64,000 nucleotides of DNA from a bacterium. GTDB lineage: Bacteria > Electryoneota > Electryoneia > Electryoneales > Electryoneaceae. The stretch covers positions 434,001-498,000 of the forward strand of contig JAHLLH010000003.1 in assembly GCA_020444265.1 (NCBI GenBank). Reading direction: 5' to 3'. The notes below the pieces were generated by a model. It was given only the letters and a program-made list of their open reading frames with translations. It did not search any database and was not told where the DNA came from. This document shows positions 1-10,634 of the stretch, one piece after another (position 1 is the stretch's first letter; each line of letters starts with the position of its first letter). A program made the translations under genes and the position numbers.

Positions 1-714
1 TTCTTGAGTCTCCACTTCATACACCATGATCGCATTTCCAGTGCTCCAGCCGTATCCATCCACTGCATGAAGCAGGATCATTTCCAGACCAGGATCGTCA
101 TCGGCATCGAATTGGCTCAGGCTGTTGATCGTCCAACCTGGTTCAATTTCCACATGCTGCCAGATCGGAAACTCGCCGCTTATATCGTTCAGTTTGTAAA
201 GGTCAACGGAGAGGTCGTCCTCCGCATCCCGATAGCTGACTCCCCAGCAGGTTTCCGCTTCATTGAGACCGATAGAATCCCACAAGCTGATGCGCCCAAG
301 GAATTCGTCAAAACCATCAGCATGGGTGAATTCAAACAGGTTTTCGCCGGTTTGGAGATCCGTGATGTAATAATCATACAGGTAGGGATGTTGGTAGGTG
401 ATTGGATGGGACCAGACGATTTCGATACCCGCATCTATATCGAACGAATGGTTTGTGACAAATTTAATCTGGTCACCGTCCTCCAACTCGATTGTGCCAA
501 GATTGTCTACGTCGGGAAAGGTGTACAACGTGTGATTCTGACCTGATTTCTGAATGATCAGTTCTTGCTCATCCAGATAAAAATGATACTGATCTGCGAT
601 TTCGTCCCACTGCCTGAGATCCACAGTCTGGACGAGTGTGGGCGGGAATTGTGCGATTGCGGGGTATGCAGAGATGAGGAACAGGCATACAATACCTGCA
701 AGGAGAGATTTCAT
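1..714 (-). CDS. Secreted protein of unknown function, C-terminal part missing
   Basis: The minus-strand frame is open from an ATG at 714 to the window edge (238 codons, no stop). It is preceded by CAGGAGG, a good ribosome binding site. The N-terminus is a clear Sec signal peptide (basic MKSLLAG, then a hydrophobic core ending near AIAQ). The mature part is acidic and aromatic, with phrases such as GWSTGNAIMVYEVE that suggest beta-propeller or beta-sandwich repeats, but I cannot name a family. A protein of this type would be periplasmic, surface-attached or secreted. It probably continues beyond the window and could carry a C-terminal sorting domain there. It shares a strand with hemL but lies downstream of it across 77 bases. 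The overlapping plus-strand frame at 4-546 has no ribosome binding site and is a shadow. Confidence 0.75.
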   Translation of the reverse strand, partial: MKSLLAGIVCLFLISAYPAIAQFPPTLVQTVDLRQWDEIADQYHFYLDEQELIIQKSGQNHTLYTFPDVDNLGTIELEDGDQIKFVTNHSFDIDAGIEIVWSHPITYQHPYLYDYYITDLQTGENLFEFTHADGFDEFLGRISLWDSIGLNEAETCWGVSYRDAEDDLSVDLYKLNDISGEFPIWQHVEIEPGWTINSLSQFDADDDPGLEMILLHAVDGYGWSTGNAIMVYEVETQE

Positions 715-791
715 ATTCGCCTCCTGTGCTGATTCGTACATCTATCAATATGGATGATGTCCGCATTTTGGCGAACGATCACCCGGGGATG

Positions 792-2075
792 TCAATTCGA
801 TGCAATCAATTCCATGGCCACCAGCGCAGCGTCAATGGTGTGGTCGATCACCCGGTTGCTATGGGCTGTTGAGAGGAACCACGATTCATAACTGCTTGGG
901 GGGAGATGGATGCCCTGCGCGAGCAGGGAGTGGAAGAACGTCGCGAACCGGTTGTGATCGGCTTTACGAGCATCCTCATAGTTGCGGACTGGTTCATCGC
1001 GGAAAAAGAGGGTTAGCATGGAGCCGACTCGTTGTACGGTTGCCGGGATGTGGTATTCGCTGGCAGCTTCAACCAACCCTTCTTCAAGACGTGCGCCCAA
1101 CGATTCAAGAACCTTGTATTTCTTGTCATCAAGCAGAGCCAACGTCGCAGCGCCTGCTGCCATCGCGAGGGGGTTGCCGGAAAGTGTGCCCGCCTGGTAA
1201 ACCGGTCCTTGCGGGGCAATCATGGACATCAATTCTTCGCTGCCGCCAAAGGCGCCTACAGGAAGCCCGCCGCCGATGATCTTGCCGAAGGTGGTGAGGT
1301 CGGGACGAATTCCGTACAATTCCTGTGCGCCACCTTTGTGGACACGGAACCCGGTCATCACCTCGTCAAAGATCAGCAAAGCGTCATGGTCGTAGCATAG
1401 CGATCTCAATCCGGCGAGAAACCCTTCAGCCGGAGGAATAACCCCCATGTTCCCGGCAACCGGTTCCACAATCACCGCCGCGATTTTTCCCGTCTGCTTC
1501 TCCAGAATTGCCTTGACCGAGTCGAGATCGTTGTAGGTCGCGACAAACGTATCCTTTGCCGCTCCTTTGGTAACCCCGGGGCTGTCTGGAAGGCCAAGGG
1601 TCGCGACCCCTGACCCAGCATGGATGAGGAATGGGTCCGCATGACCGTGGTAGCATCCTGCGAACTTGATGATCCCATCGCGCTTCTTTGCAGCTCGTGC
1701 GAGACGGATCGCACTCATGGTCGCTTCGGTTCCTGAATTGACAAAACGCAGCTTCTCTAAGGAGGGTACTCTTTTCAGGATCATCTCAGCGAGGGAAATT
1801 TCAGTTGGGTTGGGTGTGCCGAAGCTGGTCCCGCGTTTTGCAGCATCAATAACAGCGGCGGTAACCGAGGTGTGCGCGTGCCCAAGAATCATCGGACCCC
1901 AGGATCCGATGTAATCGAGGTATTCCCGTCCATCAGCATCACTCAGACGACAACCTGATGCTGAAAGGATAAAGGGAGGGGTTCCGCTGACGGAACGGAA
2001 GGCACGAACCGGGGAGTTTACACCGCCGGGCAATAAGTGGGATGCACGCTCGAATAATTCGCGGGATCGTTCCAC
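792..2075 (-). CDS. hemL: Glutamate-1-semialdehyde 2,1-aminomutase
   Basis: This PLP enzyme converts glutamate-1-semialdehyde to 5-aminolevulinate, the first committed intermediate of haem and other tetrapyrroles in the C5 pathway; it is cytoplasmic. The full-length protein (about 427 residues, normal for the family) shows the typical N-terminus LFERASHLLPGGVNSPVRAF, the aminotransferase class III core, and the PLP-binding lysine in TFGKIIGGGLPVG. With the GTG start chosen here that lysine is residue 265, as in classical family numbering. GTG at 2075 is preferred over GTG at 2081 because the GAGGAG ribosome binding site overlaps the latter and sits five bases before the former. The gene stands alone, divergent from the TonB receptor gene. 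Confidence 0.95.
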   Translation of the reverse strand: MERSRELFERASHLLPGGVNSPVRAFRSVSGTPPFILSASGCRLSDADGREYLDYIGSWGPMILGHAHTSVTAAVIDAAKRGTSFGTPNPTEISLAEMILKRVPSLEKLRFVNSGTEATMSAIRLARAAKKRDGIIKFAGCYHGHADPFLIHAGSGVATLGLPDSPGVTKGAAKDTFVATYNDLDSVKAILEKQTGKIAAVIVEPVAGNMGVIPPAEGFLAGLRSLCYDHDALLIFDEVMTGFRVHKGGAQELYGIRPDLTTFGKIIGGGLPVGAFGGSEELMSMIAPQGPVYQAGTLSGNPLAMAAGAATLALLDDKKYKVLESLGARLEEGLVEAASEYHIPATVQRVGSMLTLFFRDEPVRNYEDARKADHNRFATFFHSLLAQGIHLPPSSYESWFLSTAHSNRVIDHTIDAALVAMELIASN

Positions 2076-2863
2076 AGGCACTCCTCATACACGGTGAGGG
2101 TGGGCACTTCCGGCCATCCTCCTCCGCCGCATCCAGTCTGATCTACCCGTTGAGTGGACCGGGTGTTAAGAAAATAAGCTGGATTACGCTTCCTGAACAT
2201 GAATCTGGGGCAGGATATCCAGATTTTTAAGCGCAATTGCTCTCTCTGGGAACCAATTCACAATCTCCAAATATGAAGTCTCATTTTAAACAGGTGGGGA
2301 GCAGGTACCTCCAGTTCATGTATGAACTTGGGGTGGGAATCTGCACGCATTGCTGCCATGTATGAATCGTTCCCAATGGAATAAAAGAAGTTGAACCAAC
2401 ATGTTGGAAGGTTCTTGTTCCAGCTGGAATAGGACGATATTACAGAAATGTTCCCCGCTTGTTCAGAAAGACTCAAAGCGCTGTTTTTGGGGTGGTGGTA
2501 CTTGCACGACCTTCTCCTGATTGGGTAATTTGTAAGGCGATCACCGGAACTTGGGATCGCGGTTCATCCGCACAAAACAGATACGACGTTTCCCCGGACG
2601 GTTACCTGCCGTGTGCCTGAATCGGATCCCCCGCGTGGCAATCAGTACAGCGGGATGTACACGAGCAAGATGTCGCGCGCGGGCTTACCCGCCAGTCTCA
2701 CAATTCCGTACAAACTCCTTTTGCCAGCTTCTGAGGAGTGGAGTGTGCAGAAAAGGGATGCGCAGCCTGTTCGCGACATGTTGAGATACGATACGCTGTT
2801 GTCTGGACCGTTGTCCGAAGATTGACATCGGTAGGTGACTGCAGCACACGATGGCGAGGGACT
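2076..2863. other. 788-base divergent intergenic region without a supported gene
   Basis: The region separates minus-strand hemL from the plus-strand TonB receptor gene. Small frames exist on both strands but none has a ribosome binding site together with a plausible protein. TTGACA occurs at 2823-2828, but no convincing -10 element follows at the right distance. I see no RNA gene, repeat or riboswitch that I can support. Promoters for both neighbours must lie here or close by. Confidence 0.6.
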
Positions 2864-5731
2864 ATGAGAGTGTTTCGCAAGGTTTGGACCTTCACACTGC
2901 TGCTTCTCCTGCTCACTGTCTTGCCGACGTTGGCACTTGCTGGTACGACAGGTAAGATCGCTGGCACTGTGACCAATTCGGATACGGGTGAACCCCTTGC
3001 AGGGGTCAACATCCTCCTCGAAGGCACCAACCGCGGTGCTGCTTCTGACCTGGATGGCGTTTACTACATCATTAACGTATCCCCTGGCACATACACGATG
3101 GTCGTATCGGCCGTTGGGTTTGCGCGCCAGGAGATTACAGATGTCCATGTGGCGGTTGACCGGACGACAACGATCAATATGCGTCTACGCCCCTCCGTCA
3201 TTCAGGGTGAGGAAGTCACCGTCAAGGCGAGCCGTCCAGCAGTGGAAGTGGACCGGACTTTCTCCACCGCTTCGGTAGGAGATGAGGACCTGCGAGTCAT
3301 GCCGATTACCCGAGTCAGCGAGGCGATTGACCTCCAGGCGGGTGTTGTGGATGGTCACTTCCGTGGAGGCCGTTCCGGTGAAGTCGTCTATATGATTGAT
3401 GGTATTCCTGTGCAGGATGTCTATGACAACAGTCAGGGCACTCAGATCAGTCAGGACGTCGTCAAGGAACTCCAGGTGATCACTGGTACCTTTAATGCCG
3501 AATATGGCCAGGCAATGTCTGGCGTGGTCAACATGGTGACGAAGGACGGTGGCGAGAATTTCCACGGGATGGCAGGTATTGAGACGGGCGATTTCTTCTC
3601 GAACCACAAAGAAGAGTTTTATAATATTGATGAAGTCGATTTTACCGCGATCAACAACTACCAGTTCTCCCTTTCCGGACCTGTCCCGCAACTGGGCGAA
3701 AAGCTTTCGTTCTACCTGAATGGACGGTTGGACCAGTCCGATGGCTGGTTGTACGGCTGGGATCGGTTCGATGTCAATTTCCCCGAAACACTGACACGTC
3801 TCAGCGATCAGATCAACGCGATGCCCCCGGAAGAACAGGCGCAATGGTTTTCCGACAATGAGATTGACCCGGAACTGCTGAGTGATGACAATGAACTGCT
3901 GCTTGCCCTGCTCGACAAGTTTGGTCGACTTCCCACGGATGAGGATCACCCACGTGGTATGCCGCAGGCAATGAATCCCGACCGAAACATGTACCTCTTC
4001 GGGAAGCTGACATATAAGCTGACGCCGACCATGAAGCTGAGCTACATCAGCATGTGGGAGGACCGGGACTATCGCGACTTTGACCGTGAATACATCAATA
4101 TTCCGGATGGGGACTACAAGCGGTTCCGTCGAGCACGCACAAACAGCGTCAAATTGACCGAAAGCCTTGGGCAATCGGCCTTCTATGACATTGGCTACTC
4201 AAATAACTACACTGAGTACTACCATTATGTCTACGAAGACATTTTCGATGATCGTTACCACTACGATTTCTTCGGGCTATCTGACATCAATCCCTCGTAC
4301 ACGACGAATGTGCAGGGCGTGAAGTACGAACACTTCCGACGGTACTCGAATTCCCATGTACTGCAGGGAAAACTGTCCTGGCAGGTAAACCCGACCCATT
4401 ATGTGGTCTCGGGTGTGAACTTCAACTACAATGAAGTGTTCTACCGGTCGCTGAACGATGATATCGGGGATGTAGGTCCGACTCTCGATCCGGATGAAGG
4501 ACTGCCGGGAGTGGGGGACTTCAACCATGACCACTACCGTTATCAGCCGATCGAAAGTGCTTTCTATGTACAGGACAAGATCGAGCTGAAGTCATTGGTG
4601 GTGAACGCTGGTATCCGCCTCGATTACTTCAATTCACGTGGTAAAGTGCTCGCAGACCCGAAGGATCCGGATGCGTACCATCCGATTCAGAAATGGGTGG
4701 ACCAGGGTTTGAACTACCGCTTGGACAGGTGGTACGAGGACCCGACAGCGAAGGTACAGTTGTCACCTCGTTTAGGTATTGGTTACCCAGTATCCGAAAG
4801 TGGCGTGCTCCACTTCGCCTATGGTCACTTTTTCCAGCGCCCGAGGTATGAATACCTCTACGCCAACCCTGAGTTTGAGATCAAACGGCAGGGTGCTGGC
4901 CTTCATACGGTGATGGGAAATGCGGACCTGGACGCGGAAAAGACCGTTTCCTACGAATTTGGTTTCGAACAGGCCATCACCAACGACCTCACCTTCGGCC
5001 TGAGCATCTATCAGCGTGATATCCGAGGCTTGGTCTCGGCGGACCGTATTGTCGAAACCTACAACTCGGGTATCTATTACGCACAGTATGTCAACCGCAG
5101 CATCTCAGAAGTACGCGGTTTTCTTCTCAGTGTAAAGAAACGTTACTCGGACAATTACAGCGCCGGTGTGGACTACACTTACCAGATTGCCGAGGGTGTC
5201 GCCTCCGATCCTCAGGATGCCTACAACGCTCAGTCGGGGGACACCAACAACGAACCGATTTCCCAGCTTATTCCGTTGGATTGGGACCGCCGTCATACGA
5301 TCAATGTCAACTTCAACTATGTCGTACCTGGTAGTTGGGGTGCTTCCTTGATTGGGACCTACGGTAGCGGCCTTCCCTATACCATTGATTCGGGCAAGAG
5401 TAAGGTGCAGGACCTCAGTTTGACGTTTGAGAACGATGGCCGGAAGCCCACCTATTTCAACCTTGACATGAACATCTTCAAGGATCTTGGCTTCCTGACC
5501 GGGTCGAAGTACAACGCTCGTATCGAACTGATGGTTCGAAACCTGTTAGATCGTCTGAACGAGAACGATGTTTACCGCGACACAGGCCGTGCGACCTACC
5601 GCACAGACTTGCCGTCCACTAATGCGGGTGAGAATCCGGAGTTCAGCACCTTTGAGGAGTTTTTCTACTACAACCCGCAGTATTACAGCCGTCCGCGCGA
5701 AGTACGGATTGGAATCGTCTTCGAATTCTAG
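2864..5731 (+). CDS. TonB-dependent receptor with carboxypeptidase-regulatory-like domain
   Basis: Outer-membrane active transporter of about 955 residues. After a signal peptide (ending near TLALA) comes a CarboxypepD_reg-like beta-sandwich (GKIAGTVTNSDTGEPLAGVN...), then a plug domain (VVYMIDGIPVQDVYDN, ELQVITGTFNAEYGQAMSGVVN) and a long beta-barrel ending in an aromatic-rich strand with terminal phenylalanine (IGIVFEF). This is the SusC/OmpA-like receptor layout common in the FCB group. The start at 2864 is chosen because the signal peptide begins there and GAGGG lies just upstream; the in-frame upstream extension has no secretion signal. The neighbourhood of starch enzymes suggests alpha-glucan or maltodextrin as substrate, but the sequence itself does not show substrate. 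No SusD gene follows it. Confidence 0.88.
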   Translation: MRVFRKVWTFTLLLLLLTVLPTLALAGTTGKIAGTVTNSDTGEPLAGVNILLEGTNRGAASDLDGVYYIINVSPGTYTMVVSAVGFARQEITDVHVAVDRTTTINMRLRPSVIQGEEVTVKASRPAVEVDRTFSTASVGDEDLRVMPITRVSEAIDLQAGVVDGHFRGGRSGEVVYMIDGIPVQDVYDNSQGTQISQDVVKELQVITGTFNAEYGQAMSGVVNMVTKDGGENFHGMAGIETGDFFSNHKEEFYNIDEVDFTAINNYQFSLSGPVPQLGEKLSFYLNGRLDQSDGWLYGWDRFDVNFPETLTRLSDQINAMPPEEQAQWFSDNEIDPELLSDDNELLLALLDKFGRLPTDEDHPRGMPQAMNPDRNMYLFGKLTYKLTPTMKLSYISMWEDRDYRDFDREYINIPDGDYKRFRRARTNSVKLTESLGQSAFYDIGYSNNYTEYYHYVYEDIFDDRYHYDFFGLSDINPSYTTNVQGVKYEHFRRYSNSHVLQGKLSWQVNPTHYVVSGVNFNYNEVFYRSLNDDIGDVGPTLDPDEGLPGVGDFNHDHYRYQPIESAFYVQDKIELKSLVVNAGIRLDYFNSRGKVLADPKDPDAYHPIQKWVDQGLNYRLDRWYEDPTAKVQLSPRLGIGYPVSESGVLHFAYGHFFQRPRYEYLYANPEFEIKRQGAGLHTVMGNADLDAEKTVSYEFGFEQAITNDLTFGLSIYQRDIRGLVSADRIVETYNSGIYYAQYVNRSISEVRGFLLSVKKRYSDNYSAGVDYTYQIAEGVASDPQDAYNAQSGDTNNEPISQLIPLDWDRRHTINVNFNYVVPGSWGASLIGTYGSGLPYTIDSGKSKVQDLSLTFENDGRKPTYFNLDMNIFKDLGFLTGSKYNARIELMVRNLLDRLNENDVYRDTGRATYRTDLPSTNAGENPEFSTFEEFFYYNPQYYSRPREVRIGIVFEF

Positions 5732-5805
5732 AAGATCGCTGGACGATGATTTATTCGATTATGAACCCGCCCCAAAGGCGGTTGAACCTTGAAGTGAGGA
5801 GCAGG

Positions 5806-8800
5806 ATGGGGACTGAGAACAGGAAGTTCCTGGTGCGACCGAGATGGCAGAGTGCAACGTTTTTAACTGTTGCTGTCCTGCTTTTGCTCGGATTCGTTCT
5901 ACCCCTTGCCGCCCAACCTCTATCGGACTACAGGGGCAGCGAAAACTACCAGTACATCAATATTCACAGCGGTAACAAGGTTCGCACGACCTTCTACAAC
6001 TACGGTCTTGTCGGCAACGTGGGTGCGATCTCTGGTGAGTGGCCAATCGGTACTGGAAACGAGTACATCGGTGATGTAACCCCGTTGGTGGGAGTTGAGT
6101 TTGTCCACCCGAGTGGGGATACCATCCGGTCGGTCATTACCTGCTTGTCTCCCCGGCAGAGTCCTGAGTACGGCAACGATGGCAAATTTGGTGGCTTCAT
6201 GCCACTGATGGGCTTCGCTGCTCCGCCACCCCCGGACGAGCAGGGTGCTGTTGCGATGAGCAACATGCCCGAAACCTGGCCATCCTTCTGGCCGGACAAG
6301 ATGCTTACTGATCCCCGCGATCAGCTCTGGCGTCGTGATGATGTCAGCCCCGGCTGGCGTAATTCCTGGAATGGCTATTTTGGCCGCAATGTTTTTAACG
6401 CCGACCAGGAATCCTATTTCTACATGGATGACAACCAGGATCGAGAGTTCCTGGAGCAGACGGTTGGTGACACGACTTACACCTACTACCCGACCAGCGC
6501 GAACCTGGAGCGTGGAGGGCTTGGTATTCGAGTAGGAGTCCGTGGATTCCAGTGGGCGCACTTCCTCGCGGAAGACGTGATTTTCTGGCACTACGAAATC
6601 ACCAACATTTCGGACAACGACTATGACAAGGTCGTATTCGGAATGGTAGTTGGCACCCTCTCGGGTGGTCGCGGAGACTCGGATGACGATCTCGCCTCTT
6701 TCGATCCGGAAAACGACATTACGTATTCGTACGACTCGGATGACCAGGGGACTGCTGGCTGGATCCCGGTCCGTCCGGGTGGCCCGAACGTTGGCTATGT
6801 CGGCTATGCCTTCCTTGAGTCACCCGGGAACGCCTATGATGGCATTGACAACGATGGCGACAGCGAGAATATCACCAGCCCAACCTTGACCCAGTCGAAT
6901 CTGAATGACATGGTTAATGTTGGCCTGAACTACCCGGTTGGCAGCGAGCTGGTTCTGATCGACTACGATCTGTTTGCGGATACTGCCTACTACAGGGATC
7001 CGATGCGCGGCCGTTCTGTTGTTACCATGACCTCCGGTGGGTACGAGACCACGATCCGTGGTGAATCTGTGACCATCCTGCCAACTGTCTCCTATCGTGA
7101 GACAGCTGGTAACGGCATTGACGACAACTACAACGGTTTGATTGATGAGCGCCTTGTTGATCCGGCTGAAGGTGTCGATTCACGCCTTGACCATGTCGGT
7201 CTCAAGTACAAGAACTTCCTCACAGGAGCTGGTGTTAATGACCTGATGATCGACGAAGCCCGTGACGATGGTATTGATAACGACGGCGACTGGGACTTTT
7301 CGACGGACGATGTCGGATTCGATGGGACCAACGGCACCAGTGACCTGGGAGAAGGGGATGGTATCCCGACCTATGGTGAGCCCAACTTCGACCGCACGGA
7401 TATTGACGAATCTGACCAAATCGGCCTGACGTCGTTTGACTATTTCTCACCTCCCGGCAACCTTCGGATGAACGATGACAATGCCCTTTGGAACAGGATG
7501 AGTCCGGGTGTGGTGGATGTCGTCTCGAACGAACCGGAAGATGGTGACTTTGTCTACGGTTCTGGCTACTTCCCGCTTCCTTCAGGACGTACCGAACGCT
7601 TCTCGATGGCGTTGATGTATGGTGAGGATCTGGTCGACATCACCAACAACAAGCTGACCGTCCAGCAGATTTACAACAACAACTACACCTTCGTGAAGCC
7701 GCCGCCCAAGCCGACAGTCCAAGCTGTACCTGGAGATGGCAAAGTCACGCTTTACTGGGATTCTGAGGCCGAGACAGCGTTTGACCAGTCCATGCCGACC
7801 GGAAGCGAGGAGGACTTCGAGGGCTACAAGATCTACCGTGCCACCGACCCCGGCTTCCTAGAGAATTTCGTAATCACAGATGGCCAGGGGCGTCGTGTGT
7901 TCCACAAACCGATTGCCCAGTTTGACCTCGAGAACGGCAATTCTGGCTATTTCCCGGAAGCTGCTTTTGGTGTCTCCTTTTACCTTGGTGACGATACGGG
8001 ATTGCAGCATGTCTGGACCGACTCGACCGTCGAAAACGGTCAAACCTATTTCTACGCAGTTACCGCGTATGACCGTGGCTACTCAGGATTTGTCGATTCG
8101 TCAGCTGTCACCTTCTTCCCGGCTGAAACGCCAAAGGTCATCACCGTGGATCGCGATGGTGAGGTGAACCTCGATATCAACACCGTTCAGGTCACTCCGG
8201 GGGTGAAGGCTGCAGGGTATGAAGGTCCTGAAATCTCACTTGCAAACCATGTCTCCGGTGGGTCGACGGGTATCATCTTCTCCGAACCTGTGGATGATCG
8301 TCTGATCGAAGATAACCGGAATTACGAGATTACCTTCAGCCCGATCAACGAGGAGCAGGTGTCGGATACGGCCTTCATCAGCTATGCTGGCGCCGACACA
8401 GCGTTCCAGACGATTTCTCTTGGTGATTTGGGGGATGAGCGTCGAGTTCTTGACCAGTTTAACCCCTACTTCCGCGATCAGTTCAACGATCCATTCTTTG
8501 AGACATGGACTCGATTTGGAACCCAGGAAGCGGAAGTGTTTGATGGTCAGCGCGTCTACTTCATCGTGCCCAAGTTCCCAGGTCGTCAGATTCACGAAAT
8601 ATCCGGCTACCAGCACGGCGATGTACCGACAGATTCGCTGATGAACTACTCCTTCAGCATCGTCAACTACTCAACTGCGCGCATTTCCGGCAAGGAATAC
8701 TACAGAGACTACCTTGTCACCTTCCATGATCCCGATGGCCCCCCGGTGGACCAGGGGATTGAGCTGCGTGGATTCGCAGGGTTCCGTATCCCGCCAGTTC

Positions 8801-9435
8801 CAGTTTACTTCCGTGTGAAGGACCTGGTGACGAACGAGTACAAGTTGGTGGCGATCGATGAACGGAGTAGTGCTGCTATTCCCAATGGTCGTCCGGATGC
8901 GCAGGCTGAAGCGATTCTCATCTTCGAGACGGAAACGACGGATACGGAAACAGATACTGTGCCCACATGGGCCATCCAATTCAGTGCGAGTCTTCAAGGT
9001 GGGAATGTTAAACCGCCCGCCGAAGGGGATTCGCTGATTATCCGGATGTACAAGCCATACACGGACCTGGATCGCTACACGTTCGATACACAATCAGCGC
9101 GTGTCGATCGGGACCAGATAAACCTGAACAAAATTAAGGTCTATCCGAATCCCTACCTGGCAGCCAGTCCCCAGGAACCCTCGAACAACTACACATCAGG
9201 TCGTGGGGAACGTGAGATCACCTTTATCCATCTTCCGGAAAGCTGCACCATCCGCATTTACAATGTGCGTGGTGAGCTGGTCCGCAAGCTGGAACACAAT
9301 GGTGGTCTGCATGATGGTAGCATCAGTTGGGATCTGCGTTCGAAGGATGGGCTTGATGTCGCGTATGGCATCTATGTCTACCACGTTGATTCGGACTACG
9401 GCGAGCATGTTGGCAAATTCGCGGTGATCAAGTGA
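5806..9435 (+). CDS. Large secreted protein with FN3 domain and C-terminal sorting domain
   Basis: Secreted or surface protein of about 1209 residues. The start at 5806 follows AGGAG and opens a signal peptide (core LTVAVLLLLGFVLPLAAQ). The middle contains acidic DNDGD-type loops (DGIDNDGD twice, NGIDDNYNG once) resembling thrombospondin type-3 or EF-hand calcium loops. A fibronectin type III-like segment follows (PPPKPTVQAVPGDGKVTLYW). The last 100 residues form a FlgD/T9SS-type sorting domain (KVYPNPYLA ... IRIYNVRGELVRKL ... GKFAVIK). Proteins of this sort are very common beside TonB receptors and PorV proteins in FCB candidate phyla, but I do not know a biochemical function. It lies 74 bases after the receptor gene and was probably transcribed with it. 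Confidence 0.85.
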   Translation: MGTENRKFLVRPRWQSATFLTVAVLLLLGFVLPLAAQPLSDYRGSENYQYINIHSGNKVRTTFYNYGLVGNVGAISGEWPIGTGNEYIGDVTPLVGVEFVHPSGDTIRSVITCLSPRQSPEYGNDGKFGGFMPLMGFAAPPPPDEQGAVAMSNMPETWPSFWPDKMLTDPRDQLWRRDDVSPGWRNSWNGYFGRNVFNADQESYFYMDDNQDREFLEQTVGDTTYTYYPTSANLERGGLGIRVGVRGFQWAHFLAEDVIFWHYEITNISDNDYDKVVFGMVVGTLSGGRGDSDDDLASFDPENDITYSYDSDDQGTAGWIPVRPGGPNVGYVGYAFLESPGNAYDGIDNDGDSENITSPTLTQSNLNDMVNVGLNYPVGSELVLIDYDLFADTAYYRDPMRGRSVVTMTSGGYETTIRGESVTILPTVSYRETAGNGIDDNYNGLIDERLVDPAEGVDSRLDHVGLKYKNFLTGAGVNDLMIDEARDDGIDNDGDWDFSTDDVGFDGTNGTSDLGEGDGIPTYGEPNFDRTDIDESDQIGLTSFDYFSPPGNLRMNDDNALWNRMSPGVVDVVSNEPEDGDFVYGSGYFPLPSGRTERFSMALMYGEDLVDITNNKLTVQQIYNNNYTFVKPPPKPTVQAVPGDGKVTLYWDSEAETAFDQSMPTGSEEDFEGYKIYRATDPGFLENFVITDGQGRRVFHKPIAQFDLENGNSGYFPEAAFGVSFYLGDDTGLQHVWTDSTVENGQTYFYAVTAYDRGYSGFVDSSAVTFFPAETPKVITVDRDGEVNLDINTVQVTPGVKAAGYEGPEISLANHVSGGSTGIIFSEPVDDRLIEDNRNYEITFSPINEEQVSDTAFISYAGADTAFQTISLGDLGDERRVLDQFNPYFRDQFNDPFFETWTRFGTQEAEVFDGQRVYFIVPKFPGRQIHEISGYQHGDVPTDSLMNYSFSIVNYSTARISGKEYYRDYLVTFHDPDGPPVDQGIELRGFAGFRIPPVPVYFRVKDLVTNEYKLVAIDERSSAAIPNGRPDAQAEAILIFETETTDTETDTVPTWAIQFSASLQGGNVKPPAEGDSLIIRMYKPYTDLDRYTFDTQSARVDRDQINLNKIKVYPNPYLAASPQEPSNNYTSGRGEREITFIHLPESCTIRIYNVRGELVRKLEHNGGLHDGSISWDLRSKDGLDVAYGIYVYHVDSDYGEHVGKFAVIK

Positions 9436-9452
9436 CGGAAGGGAGGAAGATG

Positions 9453-10595
9453 ATGAAAAAGCAGCTTCAAGCCTCCCGTCCGGGCATGGAAAGGACGACC
9501 ATGCGACGCAAGGTGCTCCTGCATCTAACGTTAGCCATGATGACACTCAGCCTGTTGGTTCCGGGCAGTGCATTCAGTCAGAGCAAAGTAGGAACCTCGG
9601 CCGCACCTTTCCTGACGATTGGAATCGGTTCGCGTCCGCAGGCGATGGGCGGCGCATTTGTCGCCATGTCGGATGATATACATGCTCTTTACTGGAACCC
9701 GGCAGGTCTGGCGATGTTGCAGAAGTCCGAAGCGATGATGGTACATAGTACCTATCTCGCAGATATGAACCTCGATTACCTCGGCTTTGCCTTTGCCATG
9801 GGACCGGCCGGAACCGTCGGGCTAAGTGCAACCCTGCTGTCCGTTGGTGAGATGGAAGTGACCACCAACCGGTACCAGGATGGAACCGGTCTGATGTTCA
9901 ACTCATACAGCATGGCGAGTGGTCTTTCGTACGGTTACAGGTTTTATGATCGCTTCTCGATTGGCGGTACAGTCAAATACATCCAGGAGGCGATCTGGAA
10001 CGAATCAGCAACCGGTGTCGCGATTGACATTGGTACGATGCTGATCACCCCTTTGCACGACATTCGGCTCGGGATGAACATCAGCAACTTTGGTACGAAG
10101 ATGCAGATGGGTGGCCGTGATCTCGTGGTTTTCCATGATCCTGATCCAAACCGTGAAGGCAACAACCCTAATATCCCGGCAGAATACCAGACTGATTCCT
10201 GGAAATTGCCGTTGACCATGCGTCTCGGTTTTGCCGGGGAAGTGATCCAGACCACCACAAACCGGGTGACACTTGCACTAGACTGGGTAGTACCCAACGA
10301 TAACACGGAATTTCTGAACTTCGGTGTTGAGTACGGGTACAACGAATATGTCTTCCTTCGGGGTGGCTATCGTGCCATGCGTCCGGGGATGTGGGACACA
10401 GAAAAACTGGACAGCGACAACAAGCCCATCCGTGAGTTCCGTCTCTCTCAACCTGACAATGGGGGTGGCATGACCTTTGGTGCAGGTGTCAAATTGGGGG
10501 TTGCAACTGGTTTTGTTTTCGTTGCTGACTATGCGTATGAAGGTTACGAGCTATTGGGTAGCATTCATAAATACTCTTTAAGCGTTCAGTTTTAG
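9453..10595 (+). CDS. PorV/PorQ-family outer-membrane beta-barrel protein
   Basis: Predicted outer-membrane protein of about 380 residues. After a signal peptide ending in SAFSQ comes the family hallmark near the N-terminus: a small-residue stretch, then SRPQAMGGAFVAMSDDIHALYWNPAGLA. The rest alternates like a FadL-type barrel and ends in LSVQF. PorV of the type IX secretion system acts as shuttle for substrates carrying C-terminal sorting domains, and three neighbours carry such tails, which fits. The start at 9453 is chosen because GGGAGG lies six bases before it; an upstream GTG at 9432 overlaps the previous stop codon and lacks a site. Whether this copy is the general secretion component or a locus-specific paralogue cannot be told. 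Confidence 0.8.
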   Translation: MKKQLQASRPGMERTTMRRKVLLHLTLAMMTLSLLVPGSAFSQSKVGTSAAPFLTIGIGSRPQAMGGAFVAMSDDIHALYWNPAGLAMLQKSEAMMVHSTYLADMNLDYLGFAFAMGPAGTVGLSATLLSVGEMEVTTNRYQDGTGLMFNSYSMASGLSYGYRFYDRFSIGGTVKYIQEAIWNESATGVAIDIGTMLITPLHDIRLGMNISNFGTKMQMGGRDLVVFHDPDPNREGNNPNIPAEYQTDSWKLPLTMRLGFAGEVIQTTTNRVTLALDWVVPNDNTEFLNFGVEYGYNEYVFLRGGYRAMRPGMWDTEKLDSDNKPIREFRLSQPDNGGGMTFGAGVKLGVATGFVFVADYAYEGYELLGSIHKYSLSVQF

Positions 10596-10634
10596 TTGGG
10601 TGGGTAAGATCCCGCAAACAAAAGGAGAGAAGAG

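Noticed and set aside
4-546. 180-residue plus-strand frame at the left edge
   Set aside because: It lies opposite the minus-strand secreted-protein frame, which has a signal peptide and ribosome binding site; the plus frame has neither.
3185-4174. 329-residue minus-strand frame inside the TonB receptor gene
   Set aside because: It is antisense to a well-supported receptor barrel and has no ribosome binding site or family match.
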